Part shown: positions 45,118 to 56,515 of the stretch, piece by piece
Layout of the letters: each line of letters begins with the position of its first letter
Position numbering within the stretch: the stretch's first letter is position 1
Assembly (NCBI GenBank): GCA_922989275.2
Contig: OV277863.1
Coordinates: 22,844,001-22,908,000 of the forward strand
From: Gari tellinella
Taxonomy: Eukaryota; Mollusca; Bivalvia; Cardiida; Psammobiidae
Direction of reading: 5' to 3'
Length of the DNA stretch: 64,000 nucleotides
Notes under the pieces: model-generated
The model's database searches: none
What the model saw: only the letters and a program-made list of their open reading frames with translations
What the model was told of the DNA's origin: nothing
Program-made: the position numbers and the translations under genes

Positions 45118-46639
45118 ACTCATTTACATATAGTTTCTTATATTAAGAAAATGTAAATAATGATATTTATTAACCTATTAACCCATACATATTCTTTTTT
45201 ATGTCTTTAATTTATTCTTCCACAGAAGAAAATATTTCACTTTATACAGTCATTGTTGTCTTTAACAATTGCTTCAAATGACATCTCCTCATATACCGCT
45301 GAAAAGATTTCAACCAAACTTTACACGAATGTTCCTTGGGTCAAGTTCTTTCAAAATTGTTCAAAGAATTAAAAACAATGTAGAACTCTGGTTGCCATGG
45401 CAACCAAGTGAAAAAATAAGGAAATCTTAAAAAAAATTCTTGTCTGAAACTACAAGGGCCAGATCTTAGACATTTGTCACATAGCATCATCTACAGGTCC
45501 TCTATCAAACTACAAACTATGCCCCTGGGGTCAAAATTGGCCCCGCCCAGGGGGTCACAGTTTAACATAGAGTTATATAGTGAAATTTTCAAATGTCTTC
45601 TCCTCTGAAACTAATATGGCCAGAGCTTTGATATCTGGCTTGGTGACACTTTTAGATGTCCTATACCAATAAGGTTCAAATGGTTCTGGTCGATTGCATA
45701 TCATCTACAGGTCCTCTATCAAGTTTGTACAAATTATGCCCCTGGGGTCAAAATTAGCCCCACTCCGGGGGTCACAGTTTTCATACGTCTTCTTTTCTGA
45801 AGCTAATATAGCCAGAGCTTTGATATTCGGCATGGTGTTACTTCTAGATGTCCTTTATCTATTTTGTTCAAATGGTTCCAGTCTGTTGCATATGTAGGTC
45901 ACAGGAGCTAAAAATAGATTTTTTCAATGGAAACTTAAAAAAAATCTTCTTGTCTAGAACCCTAGTACCCTGATCTTAGATATTTGGAACATAGCATCAT
46001 CTACAGGTCCTCTATCAAGATTGTTCAAATTATGTCCCTCGGGTAAAAAATGACCCCTTCCTGGACTTAAATCATTATCTCCATTTTGATGTACAGCTAT
46101 TCTCAGGTGAGCGACATATGCCCCATGGGGCTCTTGTTTGTTTTTTGTTTTAAATTAATATGAAATAGGCACAGCCTACAAGCGAACAAAGCTGTCGAAA
46201 GCAAAGAATGGAGCATTTTAACAAATTAACCTATTACCCCATGGTCACTCTTGTTTAGAAGGTCTCTGGATCAAAGCTGTACACGTAGGTATATACCATC
46301 ATATATCCATGATGATGACCTCTATATTTTATGTGGTATGCTTTGAACAAAATGTTACTCTTTCAGTTTGACCTTGTACACTTTGACTATGGCACTCTTT
46401 TACCACTACCAGAAACATCAGGTTAACATGGTTGGGTTTGATCTAAGAATTTATTAGGTTTTTGTTTGTTTGTTTGTTTTTTTGCAATCTCTCATACACT
46501 TTCTAACTCATCCAGAAATCAATTTTATTTTTTTAATAAAAAGTAACATTACAAATAGTTAACAGTTTAAAGTTAAATTAAACCAAAGGTTCAGTTTGTC
46601 CACATGAGTTTGTCATTTGGTTTCAAGCTCTCCCTCTAA

Positions 46640-47615
46640 CTAACACCTTTTTCGGCGGAGCTGTCTGTTTTCTATTTAGTCACACTTTCTATTTGGCCAC
46701 ACATTTCAACCAATTATATTTGATCAGAAATTTAGAGTTGAGAGCACCTGTTGAAACTGAATAGTCTGATTGGATAGTAGCCAGGGCTCCAGATAAGGGA
46801 ATTATTTCAAAACTTAAAATCTTTATTTGTGCATTAAACCCTGTGGTGTCACTATACATTTGAATTGTCTCTTCGAGACAATCAAGATGAGTGGTAACAC
46901 CATAGGGTTTGGTGCTGAAAGGAGTGAATAAATGTGATTTGTTAAGTTTACTCCCTCTTATCTGGAGCCCTGTAGGCTGGTCTATGTCCAATTACAGTTT
47001 TCCCAGATATGGACTGTGAGTAAAAATTAGAGACACAGACCAGATTGTTTTACTACACTGGGCTGATGCAATATTCTATTTTAAGATGACATCTGATATA
47101 AAGAGGAAGCTAGGTGTTTTGTAATTGTTTACTACCAATTTGTTTTAATTGTTAACTATTTGTACACATTTACCATACATTAAAAGCAATATTATATATA
47201 AATGGCCTCAAGTGAGTTAAACACAATCGTGAGGTTTCATCATTATTTACAAGAGTGAAGTACAGCAGAGTGTTGAATCTGTACATGTGTGTATGCTATA
47301 GTTTGTTTCAAGAACCTCTATGAATGAAGTTTGATATATAGAACAATAGATTAATGTGAGGATTTCCTACCAGTAGCTAGGATATGAGTTAAATTATTGT
47401 TTTGTTTTGCATTTCTGTACATGATAGTTTTGCATTTTAAATAAAAGTTACTGTTTCAATTGTATACTTTTATTTTTTGCTTTTCAATCCAAGATATTAC
47501 AATTCTTTGAAAGCCTCAATTTCATTCAATTTTGCACACCCATCTATATAGCCTTAGTTCAACCACTCATTCCGCCGAATATCTTTTTTAAAGATATTTC
47601 TTGTTATGTGATAAC
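46640..47615 (+). repeat. repeat K, intact copy
   Basis: Inverted relative to 36010-36574 plus 39328-39720. Contains HP-A at 46782-46972. Used as the empty-site reference for the 2.75-kb element. No coding capacity. Confidence 0.85.
46782..46972 (+). mobile_element. HP-A copy within repeat K
   Basis: CAGGGCTCCAGATAAGGGAA to CTTATCTGGAGCCCTG; core GTCTCTTCGAGAC. Confidence 0.82.
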
Positions 47616-47619
47616 CTAT

Positions 47620-48083
47620 TCTGCACAGGAATAATTTTTCAGGCTTCAATTTTTGTTCCTTTAAAAGTTACTGGAAACTGTTCTTGTGTCTTGATAAGTT
47701 TGCTGTTAAAAAGCAGATTGAAAGTTTAAGCAACCACCTGTTGTAAACCCTAAACAAAATAGGAGGATGAACCGTGTCAGTGACTGACATAATTATTAAA
47801 GTCTGCTAAAATGATGTTGTCTGCTTCTATATACCAGATTTTTGGCTTTTCCACTGAAGACTTTCAACTTCAAAGCAAGTTGAAAGTTATCGAGACACAG
47901 CTGTAATTATTATACTTTTACAAAGTACATTTTAATAGTGCTGTTCCCATCTCTGTATTAATGGAACATGATGATGAAATTTGATTCACTGCATCCTAGA
48001 AAGTCATTCAACTATCTTTTCCCCCTTAGTCACCACTGTGACCGGTGCAAACACATACTTACCGGTATATACATTGTAACCTC
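47620..48083. other. no feature recognised
   Basis: Ordinary AT-rich sequence; no splice chain, hairpin family or domain is apparent. Confidence 0.5.
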
Positions 48084-48333
48084 TTAACCCTTTCCTCCAT
48101 AGAAGCGACTTTTAGTGTATTTAATTTATTCCTCTGCTGAAGAAAAAGTTCCAGTTTATACCCTCATGAACAATTACCATTACAAATATTTTATATAGCC
48201 TAGCAGATTTTAGCTTAAAGCAGGCTGAAAGTAAAGCAGAATGTGCCTTAAGGGCACATTCTGCTTTACTTTCAACCTGCTTTAAGTGGTCACCTGTCTT
48301 CAAACTAGAAACATGCTATAAGGTAAAGGGTGA
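48084..48333 (-). mobile_element. HP-B copy (reverse)
   Basis: TTAACCCTTTCCTCCATAGA, core GTGCCTTAAGGGCAC hairpin, right end GCTATAAGGTAAAGGGTGAA. Confidence 0.8.
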
Positions 48334-48393
48334 AACTGGATCAGAAGCTTTATCTTTAACCCTTGTAGTGTGAGAACCACATATAGTCACATC

Positions 48394-48475
48394 CTTGGCA
48401 AACAGCGTAGACCCAGATCAGAGAATCGGTGACCCCATTAGGAATTCTCTGATATGGGTCTGCACTGTTTGGCAT
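48394..48475. repeat. GTAGACCC hairpin
   Basis: TTGGCAAACAGCGTAGACCC and complement GGGTCTGCACTGTTTGGCA, tip ATCAGAGAATCGG. Arms share sequence with the satellite monomer. Confidence 0.7.
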
Positions 48476-48867
48476 ACTTTAAAATATCTTGGGTACAACC
48501 TTTTTGATAGTCAATTGAAGCAGTCATTTATCAGAAAGTGGAATAATTCAATTAGAAGAAAATGGAATAATTCAATTAGAATTCAGCATAGACAGGATTA
48601 ATGTGGTGCTATATGTATTTCAGGGATCACATGGTCGAAGAGCCTGTTCTTATAATGCATAGCCATCTATACTAAAACCTGTAAAATCTACATGGGCCTC
48701 TCAAAAAAGATTAATTTCCTGTCTTATATTTAGATGTCAGCTATATTATGAACTGTTTGTATCCTCGCAAAATGCAGAAAACTACTATGTGGCTTTTCAT
48801 CAAAAGCTTGAAATGGTATAATCACCATTAGGAATAGTCAAATACATTAAAACGTGTTACTTTAACC

Positions 48868-49108
48868 TACCGGTATTACCCTATATAGCCTGTTTCCGGT
48901 TTTAACGAAAGGTGATCAGTCACCACTTAAAGCAGTTTGAAAGTAAAGCAGAAGATGCATTAACTGAACTCTGCCTTACTTTTTGTCTGCTTTAAAATAT
49001 CATCTGCAAGGACATGGAATATATATTTCTTATTGTGCACATTCTTGACTGAACAAATTGGAACTATTTTTTTCAATGGAGGAATAAATTAAAGGCATAG
49101 ATAACCTT
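48868..49108 (+). mobile_element. HP-B copy
   Basis: TTAACCTACCGGTATTACCC, GCCTGTTTCCGGTTTTAACG, hairpin AAGCAGAAGATGCATTAACT, then GGAGGAATAAATTAAAGGCA; its end is taken over by the next palindrome. Confidence 0.7.
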
Positions 49109-49168
49109 TACTCCACAAAAACATCTCTATCTTAGATAGAGATGTTTTTATGGAGTAAAGGGTGTTAA
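49105..49168. repeat. short perfect palindrome made of transposon ends
   Basis: AACCTTTACTCCACAAAAAC, ATCTCTATCTTAGATAGAGA and complement up to GGAGTAAAGGGTGTTAA, a hairpin of ~30-bp arms with almost no loop. Ends look like fused HP-B termini. Confidence 0.75.
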
Positions 49169-49637
49169 CCCATTACCCCATAGCCTGTTTCTAGTTTTGA
49201 AGATAAGTGATAACTTAAAGCAGGTTGAAAATAAAGCAGAATTCTGCTTTACTTTCAGCCTGCTTTAGGCTTTAACCCATTACCAGATAGCCTGTTTCTA
49301 GTTTTGGAAATAGGTGACTACTTAAAGCAGCTTGAAAGTAGGGCAGACTGCGCCATATGGCGCATTCTACTTTACTTTCAGCCTGCTTTAAGCTATTACC
49401 TGTTAGAATAAGGAAAGTATTAAATATGATACATATTCATTACGGTATAATTTGGAACTATTTTCTTCAGCGGATGAATAAAATGCATGTGCTAAAAGTC
49501 GCTTCTATAAGGGAAAGGGTTAATCTGCTAGAATATAGAAAATACTTCTTATGATACATATTTCTGACTATATAAATTGGAATGATTTTCTTCAGTGGTG
49601 GAATCAATAAAAGGCGTATTTATGTGGTAATGGGTTA
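49165..49637 (+). mobile_element. HP-B copy interrupted by another HP-B
   Basis: TTAACCCATTACCCCATAGC with hairpin AGCAGAATTCTGCT, then HP-B inner copy at CTGCTTTAGGCTTTAA, then TCTGCTAGAATATAGAAAAT and TGTGGTAATGGGTTAT. Confidence 0.78.
49272..49523 (+). mobile_element. HP-B copy nested in HP-B
   Basis: TTAACCCATTACCAGATAGC to TAAGGGAAAGGGTTAA; hairpin GCGCCATATGGCGC. Confidence 0.8.
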
Positions 49638-49698
49638 TAGAAAGGGTGAAGCATTGACTGTATGTAAATGTGTATCATTCTTCTCATTGTACGGACAG

Positions 49699-49839
49699 GT
49701 GTAGCAGGAGATGTAGAACAATTACTGCAGTATGCTGTAACACAGGAACCCAAGCAGTGAGAGGAGAAAATGTCAGTGCGAGACAGACCAGTGCCCCGCC
49801 CTAGATATTATAACATGGTGTACCACAGGACCTCCATGG
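49699..49839 (+). CDS. candidate first coding exon of an unidentified gene
   Basis: Acceptor-like TACGGACAG after a pyrimidine-rich tract, donor ATGG/GTATGT. An in-frame TGA (49758) is followed three codons later by AAAATGT (start 49770), then SVRDRPVPRPRYYNMVYHRT and SM, leaving phase 1. This exon would join in frame to 54582-54623 and 57398. Unlike its surroundings it is not transposon sequence. No family recognised; three short exons with matching phases could be chance. Confidence 0.33.
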
Positions 49840-49867
49840 GTATGTGTAATACAAGTGGATGTTATCC

Positions 49868-50054
49868 TAGCAACAGATAATGGTTGCTTCTAAAATATAA
49901 AATGCTTCTGTTTCCACTAAACTCAATGTTGGGACTACTCATTTAGTCATTAGAATTTTCTCTTTTAGACAATTCTAACAGCATAGGGATATAAGGGATT
50001 AGTGAAGACATAAGTATTTAAGTGTTTCAAATACTCCCCCTATTTGGATCTTTG
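49868..50054 (-). mobile_element. HP-A relic, degraded
   Basis: CTAGCAACAGATAATGGTTG, GGGACTACTCATTTAGTCAT and ACTCCCCCTATTTGGATCTT retain the HP-A order; core palindrome mostly lost. A second fragment may lie at 50100-50215. Confidence 0.45.
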
Positions 50055-50460
50055 TACACCACAGCCAAAGAAATCTCTCTTAAATTATAAATTTAGTATA
50101 TCTCCATATCTCATTAAACTCATGTGAGTGAGTAGTCACAGTATAGGTGGGTTTTTTTAGATTTGAAAAAAAAGTTGTAGGTTTTTACCAGTAGTTTACT
50201 CTCTCTTACCTGAAGTATTAAAACAATCAAAATGTGTTACATAACCACTGACAACGAACAGCCAAAATTTGTTACCATAAGCAAAAATTGATTCATGCAT
50301 TGATGGCATTTAAAACAAATGATAGTCCACATGTGTACAGTTGCTTAAATAATATGGAGCTATTTTTCGATCTGGCCATGAAATTATTCCCTCCCTCAGA
50401 CGGCACCTGGTCACAAAATTAACTTGCCGGCACAGGTGATTGATGAAACTAGATAAATGA

Positions 50461-50545
50461 TAGCTTAATGCAGTCAGGACAAGTGTAATGCAGAAAGCTC
50501 TTTGGGAGCTTTCTGCATTTCATTTGTACTCCATTAAGCAGCTAC
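50461..50545. repeat. short hairpin
   Basis: GCTTAATGCAGTCAGGACAA, AATGCAGAAAGCTCTTTGGG and complement GAGCTTTCTGCAT; related to the HP-I interior. Confidence 0.65.
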
Positions 50546-50828
50546 TTGTCAAAGAGACAGCCATGCTTTTTATTTCAGCCATCTTTTAACTCAAGTCGAT
50601 CTGTGGTTTCTGTGAAATTCTGTGAAGATAACATATTAATAACTCGCACAACTACCTGCCATAAATTATCAATTACAAAGATAACTCACAGTTTGCAAAG
50701 CCTTATTTCTGCCCTTCATTCATGGGGCAGCTAGCTTTGTTTAGGTTTATCTTCATGAGAACTATAGATTTTTATAAGACTCAAGTAAAGATTTCATGAT
50801 ACAAATGTAAACAGACACCAAAGAATGT

Positions 50829-51043
50829 ATAGTAAAACCTTTGCTAAGTGGTCGCTCAAAAGAAACCGAGTTGGTAGTGTTATAATAAAGATGTCAGTTT
50901 AATGCAGGTCAAGAGTAATGCAGAAAGCTCCTAAGGGAGCTTTCTGCATTACTCATGTTCTGCATCAAACAGTATCCTGTACTTGGAGATAACAAAACTT
51001 GTTACATTGAAAGGCTGCTTGAGAGAGGTTTTGATGTAATGGG
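50829..51043 (+). mobile_element. HP-I (pogo-like MITE)
   Basis: TAGTAAAACCTTTGCTAAGT with right end TTGAGAGAGGTTTTGATGTA; inner hairpin AATGCAGAAAGCTCCTAAGG with complement. Confidence 0.6.
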
Positions 51044-51286
51044 GCTCTTACAGTGATGTACTGGTGGCAACTTCATTTTGTAAGAGGTGGCTTAGATGAA
51101 CTGCAAGTTCAGGCAAGTTAAATGAAAAAGGAGTCTTTTGATCGATAGAAAGTTTAGAAAATCATATGTAGGTGCAAAAATGATGGTTTGTAGTGGAATA
51201 CCAAAAAAAAAGGGGGTTTCACAAAATTTGACCAGTAAACATCATCTTCAGCTTTTATGATTATCATGCTGACCCTTTTCCTTTGC

Positions 51287-51350
51287 AAACAATTTTGGTT
51301 TCAGATCAGAGGCCAAGTAATTTGGAATCTTATCAGGATCCAAACTATTT
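51287..51350. repeat. HP-G-type hairpin
   Basis: GCAAACAATTTTGGTTTCAG with GGATCCAAACTATTTG around GAGGCCAAGTAATTTGG. Confidence 0.55.
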
Positions 51351-51450
51351 GAAACTTGTTTTTGAGATATAAAAAAAAATTTGCTTGATAAAAATAAAAA
51401 ATGTTGTAAATGTTTACATTTATATTAGGATAAAAATAAGTGAGAATTAA

Positions 51451-53248
51451 GCCATCACCCCATAGATTAATCCATTAGCCCATCTCATGTATCTACTTTA
51501 TTTCTACACTGTAAAGAAATAGTTCTGATTTATTCAGTCTGTCATGAATAGGCATCATAAGAAATATAATTATTCTATATTTACCAGGTGATAACTTACA
51601 GCAGAATGGAAGTACTGGTAAAGGAGAATGTGCCCAGGGCACGACAAATCCTGTGCCCGGAGCCCGGCGGGCAACCAAATGTTTAGCTTGGGCAACCATA
51701 TTTTTCAAACTGCTGCCCGGCGGGCAACCTTCAATTCCATTTTAAGATGCCCGGGTTATTTCACTTTTGGAAAATTTCAATATGTCAGAATAATGCCGTG
51801 CGAGTCATCTACTAGTTGCATTTCGTAACAGTAAGACCTTGTGTCTACTACTGTCTAGCGGTACTGCATCTACATGGACTGAAGTATCAGACTAAAGCCA
51901 TAAATATTGAAAGTGTGCAACAAATTTGCCGATTAATTAAGACCCCTGTGGACACTTATCTTTGTCTGTAGGGTAGAACAGTTACAAAGGATTCTTGTGG
52001 ATTAGCGATAACACACCCCAATTAGCAGTTAACGCTTGATCAAACACCATGCTGAGCTTGTCATTTTGTGTAAACAATCTCATGTGGATACATTCGGCAT
52101 ACTTCTAAATTTATCGCAGAAGAATTTTATAAACACAGACTGGTACACTTAGTTAACTTTATGTGAACCAGTCATTAAATTCAGCGATAACACCTGGGGA
52201 GCTCCGAATGATATGAATATAGGATTTCCTATAAAAATGAAAGTACAATGAAACACTGTTAAATAAGATTAAACATTGTGCTGGCAATAAATATGTTTTA
52301 CCAGCGATTTTCAAGTCTTAATAATAACTTTCAAAGGTAGGTGCAGTAATTATGGACTTTAACATAGTTTTGTTCGCAAATGAAATGTTGGACTTGGGTT
52401 GTCTTCCTCGAAGTTTGTAAAGTAAAAAACTTGTTTGGTGAATTTTCGGAAAGCAAATAATAATGATAAAAAAATGGATCCGATCACTCGAGAGTGTAAT
52501 AATATGGGCAGAAAACGTGAACTTTTATTTTGTTTTTTAAGTGTAGTTACTTCAGTCAAACTGAAAGTCACTTCCAGAAAATGTGGATATGAATAAACCA
52601 TGAGCCCCTGCCCCCGTGCGGGATGTAAGAACGCAGAAAACTTACATCTTAGTTCTCCTATGAAATCCCCTGATACTGTCAATTAATAAATTTGAAGGGT
52701 GAGACTGAGATAGATTTTTAAAATTACAATGCTACTGCTACAGCTGTTGAAAGAAAAGGTGTGAGAGATATATAGAGATGTTAAGAAATAGTAACTAAAT
52801 TTCAAATTTAAGAATGAAAAAACATGAATAATATAAACCCAAAAAAATGTGACAGCCTATCAGTATCAGGAGATGAAGATCTGTATTATCTATGTCTATG
52901 TATTATCCAATGCTAATAATTTCACCTGCCTGATGAGATCCAGGGAGAGGTGTTGCATATTTACTTTTGATTATTCTAAAAGCTGTGAATTAAGGGTTTT
53001 AATTAAAAAGGTTAATCTGGTACATCTATGAAGGGTTTGAATTAAATGGGTTAATTTGGGACATCTTTTGTGTGATAAATTCAGGGCAACCAGAAAATAA
53101 TTTTGGTTGCCCTGTGGGCAACCAGCTTTTCATGAAATTTGTCGTGCCCTGATGTGCCTCAATGCAAATTCTGCTTTACGTTCAACCTGCTTTAAGTGGT
53201 TATTTGTCTTTAAAACTAGAAGAAAGCTATGGGGTAAAGGGATAATGT
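51451..53248 (-). mobile_element. HP-B copy interrupted by a 1.5-kb element
   Basis: Left part 51451-51634 (GCCATCACCCCATAGATTAA.. to AAGGAGAATGTGCC) and right part 53152-53248 (ATGTGCCTCAATGCAAATTC to GGGGTAAAGGGATA). The insertion sits in the hairpin tip. Confidence 0.7.
51635..53151. mobile_element. 1.5-kb element, hAT-like termini, 7-bp duplication
   Basis: CAGGGCACGACAAAT at left and ATTTGTCGTGCCCTG at right are exact complements; flanks ATGTGCC on both sides (51628-51634, 53152-53158). Subterminal GGGCAACC repeats at both ends. No transposase seen in its short frames, so non-autonomous. Confidence 0.8.
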
Positions 53249-53497
53249 TAGATGCTGTACTGGTCTACCCAGAGTCAGTGTGAAAACCTCTCTCTGTATT
53301 TTCGATGGGCTTTACCTAGGACACAGGGATGATTGAAGAGCTTGGGAATCTAAAGTGGGTTCAGTGGTATCATAATTATTAGGCTGAGGTGGCTGTAGCC
53401 TGTAGAACATGTGATGGACATATAACAAATGAACACAGATGTCTACAATAATACATGTATATGAATAGGGAGGTGATTTACTAAAGTTAATGTACAG

Positions 53498-53746
53498 TTA
53501 ACCCTTTCCCCAATAGAAGCGACTTTTAGCGTATTTAATTTATTCCTCCGCTGAAGAAAATAGTTCCAATTTAATAATTTAATATATATTATAGGGACAA
53601 TTTTCAATATATTCTAGCACAGGATAGCTTAAAGCAGGCTGAAAGTAAAGCAGAATGCGCCTTAAGCGCATTCTGCTTTACTTTCAACCTGCTTTAAGTA
53701 GTAACCTATTTTCAATTCTAGAAATAGGCTATCAGGTAAAGGGTTA
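53498..53746 (-). mobile_element. HP-B copy (reverse)
   Basis: TTAACCCTTTCCCCAATAGA, core GCGCCTTAAGCGC hairpin, right end TATCAGGTAAAGGGTTAA. Confidence 0.85.
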
Positions 53747-53807
53747 AACATGTGTTTAGCAAGCATTTAAGAGAATATGCATAGCAACCTTTTGAGACAA
53801 GTGTTTG

Positions 53808-53900
53808 CTTAATGCAGGCAAAAATAATGCAGAAACTCTGCATGAGAGTTTGCTAAAATTCTGCCTTACTTTTGTCCTGCATTCAGCAAACATGTGTCTT
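53808..53900. repeat. short hairpin
   Basis: GCTTAATGCAGGCAAAAATA and complement TTTTGTCCTGCATTCAGC with AAACTCTGCATGAGAGTTT at the tip. Confidence 0.65.
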
Positions 53901-53964
53901 AATAATTGGAGTGCTGAACCAGGATATATCCATTGTTTGCAAACAATATACATGTAGACCTAAA

Positions 53965-54035
53965 TAGAACAGGCTGAAAGTAAAGCACAAAGCTCTATTA
54001 TAATAAGGAACTTTCTGCTTAACTTTCAGACTGCT
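53965..54035. repeat. HP-B-type hairpin only
   Basis: CAGGCTGAAAGTAAAGCACA, TTCTGCTTAACTTTCAGACT arms with no recognisable element ends. Confidence 0.55.
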
Positions 54036-54339
54036 TTAAATTGCTACATGTACTGATTACTGAAAAATGCCTTGTATATTGCAGAAAGCACCATAAAAGA
54101 CTGTCACCTATGGTGATGGTCATCATTGCTTTAAAATAAATAAACACCTGACCTAATAATTATAGAGTTGTAAAAGTTTATAGCATTATAGCCATGACTA
54201 AGTGACTGGGTATTTGTTAATAAATTGTTTACCAATAGAATGATGAGAATATAGATATCGGATAGCAAGATGTCCAGTATACTAGTATAGGTTGCCTAGT
54301 TTCTGTCAGCAGTCCCTTTAATCCTTGCAGTATTTTCCA

Positions 54340-54415
54340 AAATGGCAAACAGTGCAGACTCGATCAGAAGGCTCCTGCAGGATCCCTCTGATCTGGGTAT
54401 ACACCGTTTGCATTG
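54340..54415. repeat. GCAGACTC hairpin
   Basis: GGCAAACAGTGCAGACTCGA and GGTATACACCGTTTGC with GGCTCCTGCAGGATCC at the tip; again satellite-like arms. Confidence 0.65.
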
Positions 54416-54581
54416 GATAAATGAACTCTTTAAAGGTACAGTGTTTGTAAATGACAAGTATACTGATACTCTTTGATAGGGACTCGATGAGCTGTTATAA
54501 TATCCAACCAAACAAATGTTGATATAGAAAATCTTGCCCTGTTTTATGAATGTCTTTTATGAATGTTGGCATCTTCTCCAG

Positions 54582-54623
54582 GGGATGAGGACTGCAATGC
54601 TTCGGCAGTGTCTAAAACCCAAG
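54582..54623 (+). CDS. candidate second exon (42 nt) of an unidentified gene
   Basis: Acceptor GCATCTTCTCCAG, donor CAAG/GTAAAA. Entered in phase 1 from 49839 it reads G-DEDCNASAVSKTQ and leaves phase 1. Length divisible by three. Support is only splice-site quality and phase agreement. Confidence 0.3.
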
Positions 54624-54755
54624 GTAAAACTTTTAACTCTTACAGTGCTACAATGGACTTCATACGCTTCAATACAATAATGGACCAATATCAGAATACC
54701 AAGTGACTCGGCATCTGATCAGGAACCACACTGTTTGTTACTGAGATTTCTATAT

Positions 54756-55010
54756 TTAACCCATTTCCTCATAGTCTATTTCTAGTATTGAAGACAGGTG
54801 ACCACTTAAAGCAGGTTGAAAGTAAAGCAGAGTGCACCTTCTGGCACATTCTGCTTCACTTTCAGCCTGCTTTAGTTAACTTACCATCTGCTAGGGTATA
54901 GAAAATATTTCTTAAGCAGCATATTCATGACTGTATCAAATAGAACTATTATTTTAGTGGAGGAATAAATTAAAGGCATAAGAAAGTGAACATATGGAGT
55001 AATGGGTTAA
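54756..55010 (+). mobile_element. HP-B copy
   Basis: TTAACCCATTTCCTCATAGT to GGAGTAATGGGTTAA; hairpin AGCAGAGTGCACCTTCTGGC. Confidence 0.82.
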
Positions 55011-55142
55011 GAATAACAGTAGTTAATTGTGAAGCAGATGAAGTTTTTTCAGCATTCAAAGAGTTAAAGACCAGACCAGTGCTTTAGTGTGATACACTTA
55101 TTTATTGTTTTACTTTAGTTATTGTAAAAATATAATTTATAC

Positions 55143-55334
55143 AGAGCACCAGATAAGGGTAGTTTTTCAAAAACTAAAATCTTTATTTCTGAATTAAACC
55201 CTATGGTGTCACTACTCATTAGAATTGTCTCGAAGAGACGATTCTAATGAGTAGTAACACCATAGGATTTGGTGCTAAAAAGAGTGAGAAAATGTTGGAT
55301 TTGTTGAAAAAACTACCTCTTATCTGGAGCCCTG
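55143..55334 (+). mobile_element. HP-A copy, complete
   Basis: CAGAGCACCAGATAAGGGTA to CTTATCTGGAGCCCTG, flanked by TTTATA on each side. Nearly identical to the copy at 4392. Confidence 0.88.
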
Positions 55335-55566
55335 TTTATATATACCTTTTATTCCCCTTGTCTATTTGTGTTTATAATGTATTCAACCATAACAAGCAAA
55401 GAAAACAGGGTTTGTATAGTACTGTAACATTTGTATTTCTGTTCTGGTTTTGTCTTTCCATGACATGTATCATCAAATATTTGGATTGACAACACACCTT
55501 ATCTTAAGCGACATTCCAAATAGACATTCGTTTGAACTACATACTAAACAGAAAGAATTGGGATCT

Positions 55567-55818
55567 TTAACCCTTTACCTGATAGCCTATTTCTAGTATT
55601 TAAGATATGTGACTACTTAAAACAGGTTGAAAGTAAAGCAGAATGCGCCTTAGGGCGCATTCTGCTTTACTTTCAGCCTATTTTAAGCTATCATGTGCTA
55701 TAATATAGAAAATATTCCCTATAATACATATTCATTACTGATTAAATTTGAACTATTTTCTTCAGCGGATGAATAAATCATATCCGCTAAAAGGCGTTTC
55801 TATGGGGTAAAGGGTTAA
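55567..55818 (+). mobile_element. HP-B copy, complete
   Basis: TTAACCCTTTACCTGATAGC to GGGGTAAAGGGTTAA; core GCGCCTTAGGGCGC hairpin. Confidence 0.87.
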
Positions 55819-55984
55819 GGATAGGTGGCTGCTCAATGCAGGGCAAGAGTAAGAGCTTTCTTTTGTCCTGCACTAAAGTCACCTGTTTTCACGGCCAACT
55901 GTTGTGTTTAATTTGAGTGTCATCAAAGAGAGAGAACACTGTAGCTTCAGTATTAAGATTGTCTTTGTAACATTTCACTCAAAA

Positions 55985-56169
55985 CATATTTCAAAAACTA
56001 AAGTCTTTGTTTCTGCATTAAACCCAATGGTGTTACTACTAATTAGTAGTGTCTCTCCTAGACAATTCTAATGCGTAGTAACACCATTATCCGGGCATAG
56101 GATTTGAGGCTAAAATGAGTTGAAAATGTTGGATTTGTTCAGTTTACTCCCTCTTATTTGGAGCCATGG
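55985..56169 (+). mobile_element. HP-A copy, diverged
   Basis: TTTCAAAAACTAAAGTCTTT, ACTACTAATTAGTAGTGTCT, GTAGTAACACCATTATCCGG and TCTTATTTGGAGCCATG; left end lost. Confidence 0.6.
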
Positions 56170-56515
56170 GATAGTCTCTAATTTGAGTTTTCATCACAGT
56201 GGCAAGATATCTAATTTCACTGAATTATTTTTCAGTTTAAGAGCTTTCTCTATTTCTTTTTATTATTATTATTTTAATGGATTTCTCTTTTGTGCTTGTC
56301 AGATTTTTTAGTCATGTATAAATGGAGTGTTTTGTATATCATTTAAAAATTATTTGTATCAATGTATTTCATTTACCAGTGTTTTCAGACATGTGGCTTC
56401 TTAAAGCTTCTTAAAGCAGACTGGAACTTAAGCAAGAACTTTCTTTCTTAAAATAGACAGAAATTAAAATAGAAATCTTCCTCCAGGAGATTTCTGTTTT
56501 ACTTTCAATCTTCTT

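Larger units (their letters stand above)
42588..46140 (+). mobile_element. second GCTCACCTGAGC-type element, interrupted
   Basis: Starts TTTAGCTCACCTGAGCCGAA, AGGTGAGCTGTTGTGATCGC; ends TCTCAGGTGAGCGACATATG and GGGGCTCTTGTTTG. Between 45240 and 46080 it holds tandem units with CATCTACAGGTCCTCTATCA and GCCCCTGGGGTCAAAATT. Interrupted by HP-G hairpins and by the hAT element 43528-45117. Confidence 0.75.

Noticed and set aside
49699..49760. Alternative reading: last TANC exon ending VEQLLQYAVTQEPKQ
   Set aside because: Exon 8 ends in phase 0, which would hit TAG at once in this exon; it would need an unsupported internal donor in exon 9 and a 39-kb intron.
55247..55489. 80-codon + strand frame starting in HP-A
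   Set aside because: Start lies in the HP-A palindrome and the rest is hydrophobic by AT-richness; no family resemblance.
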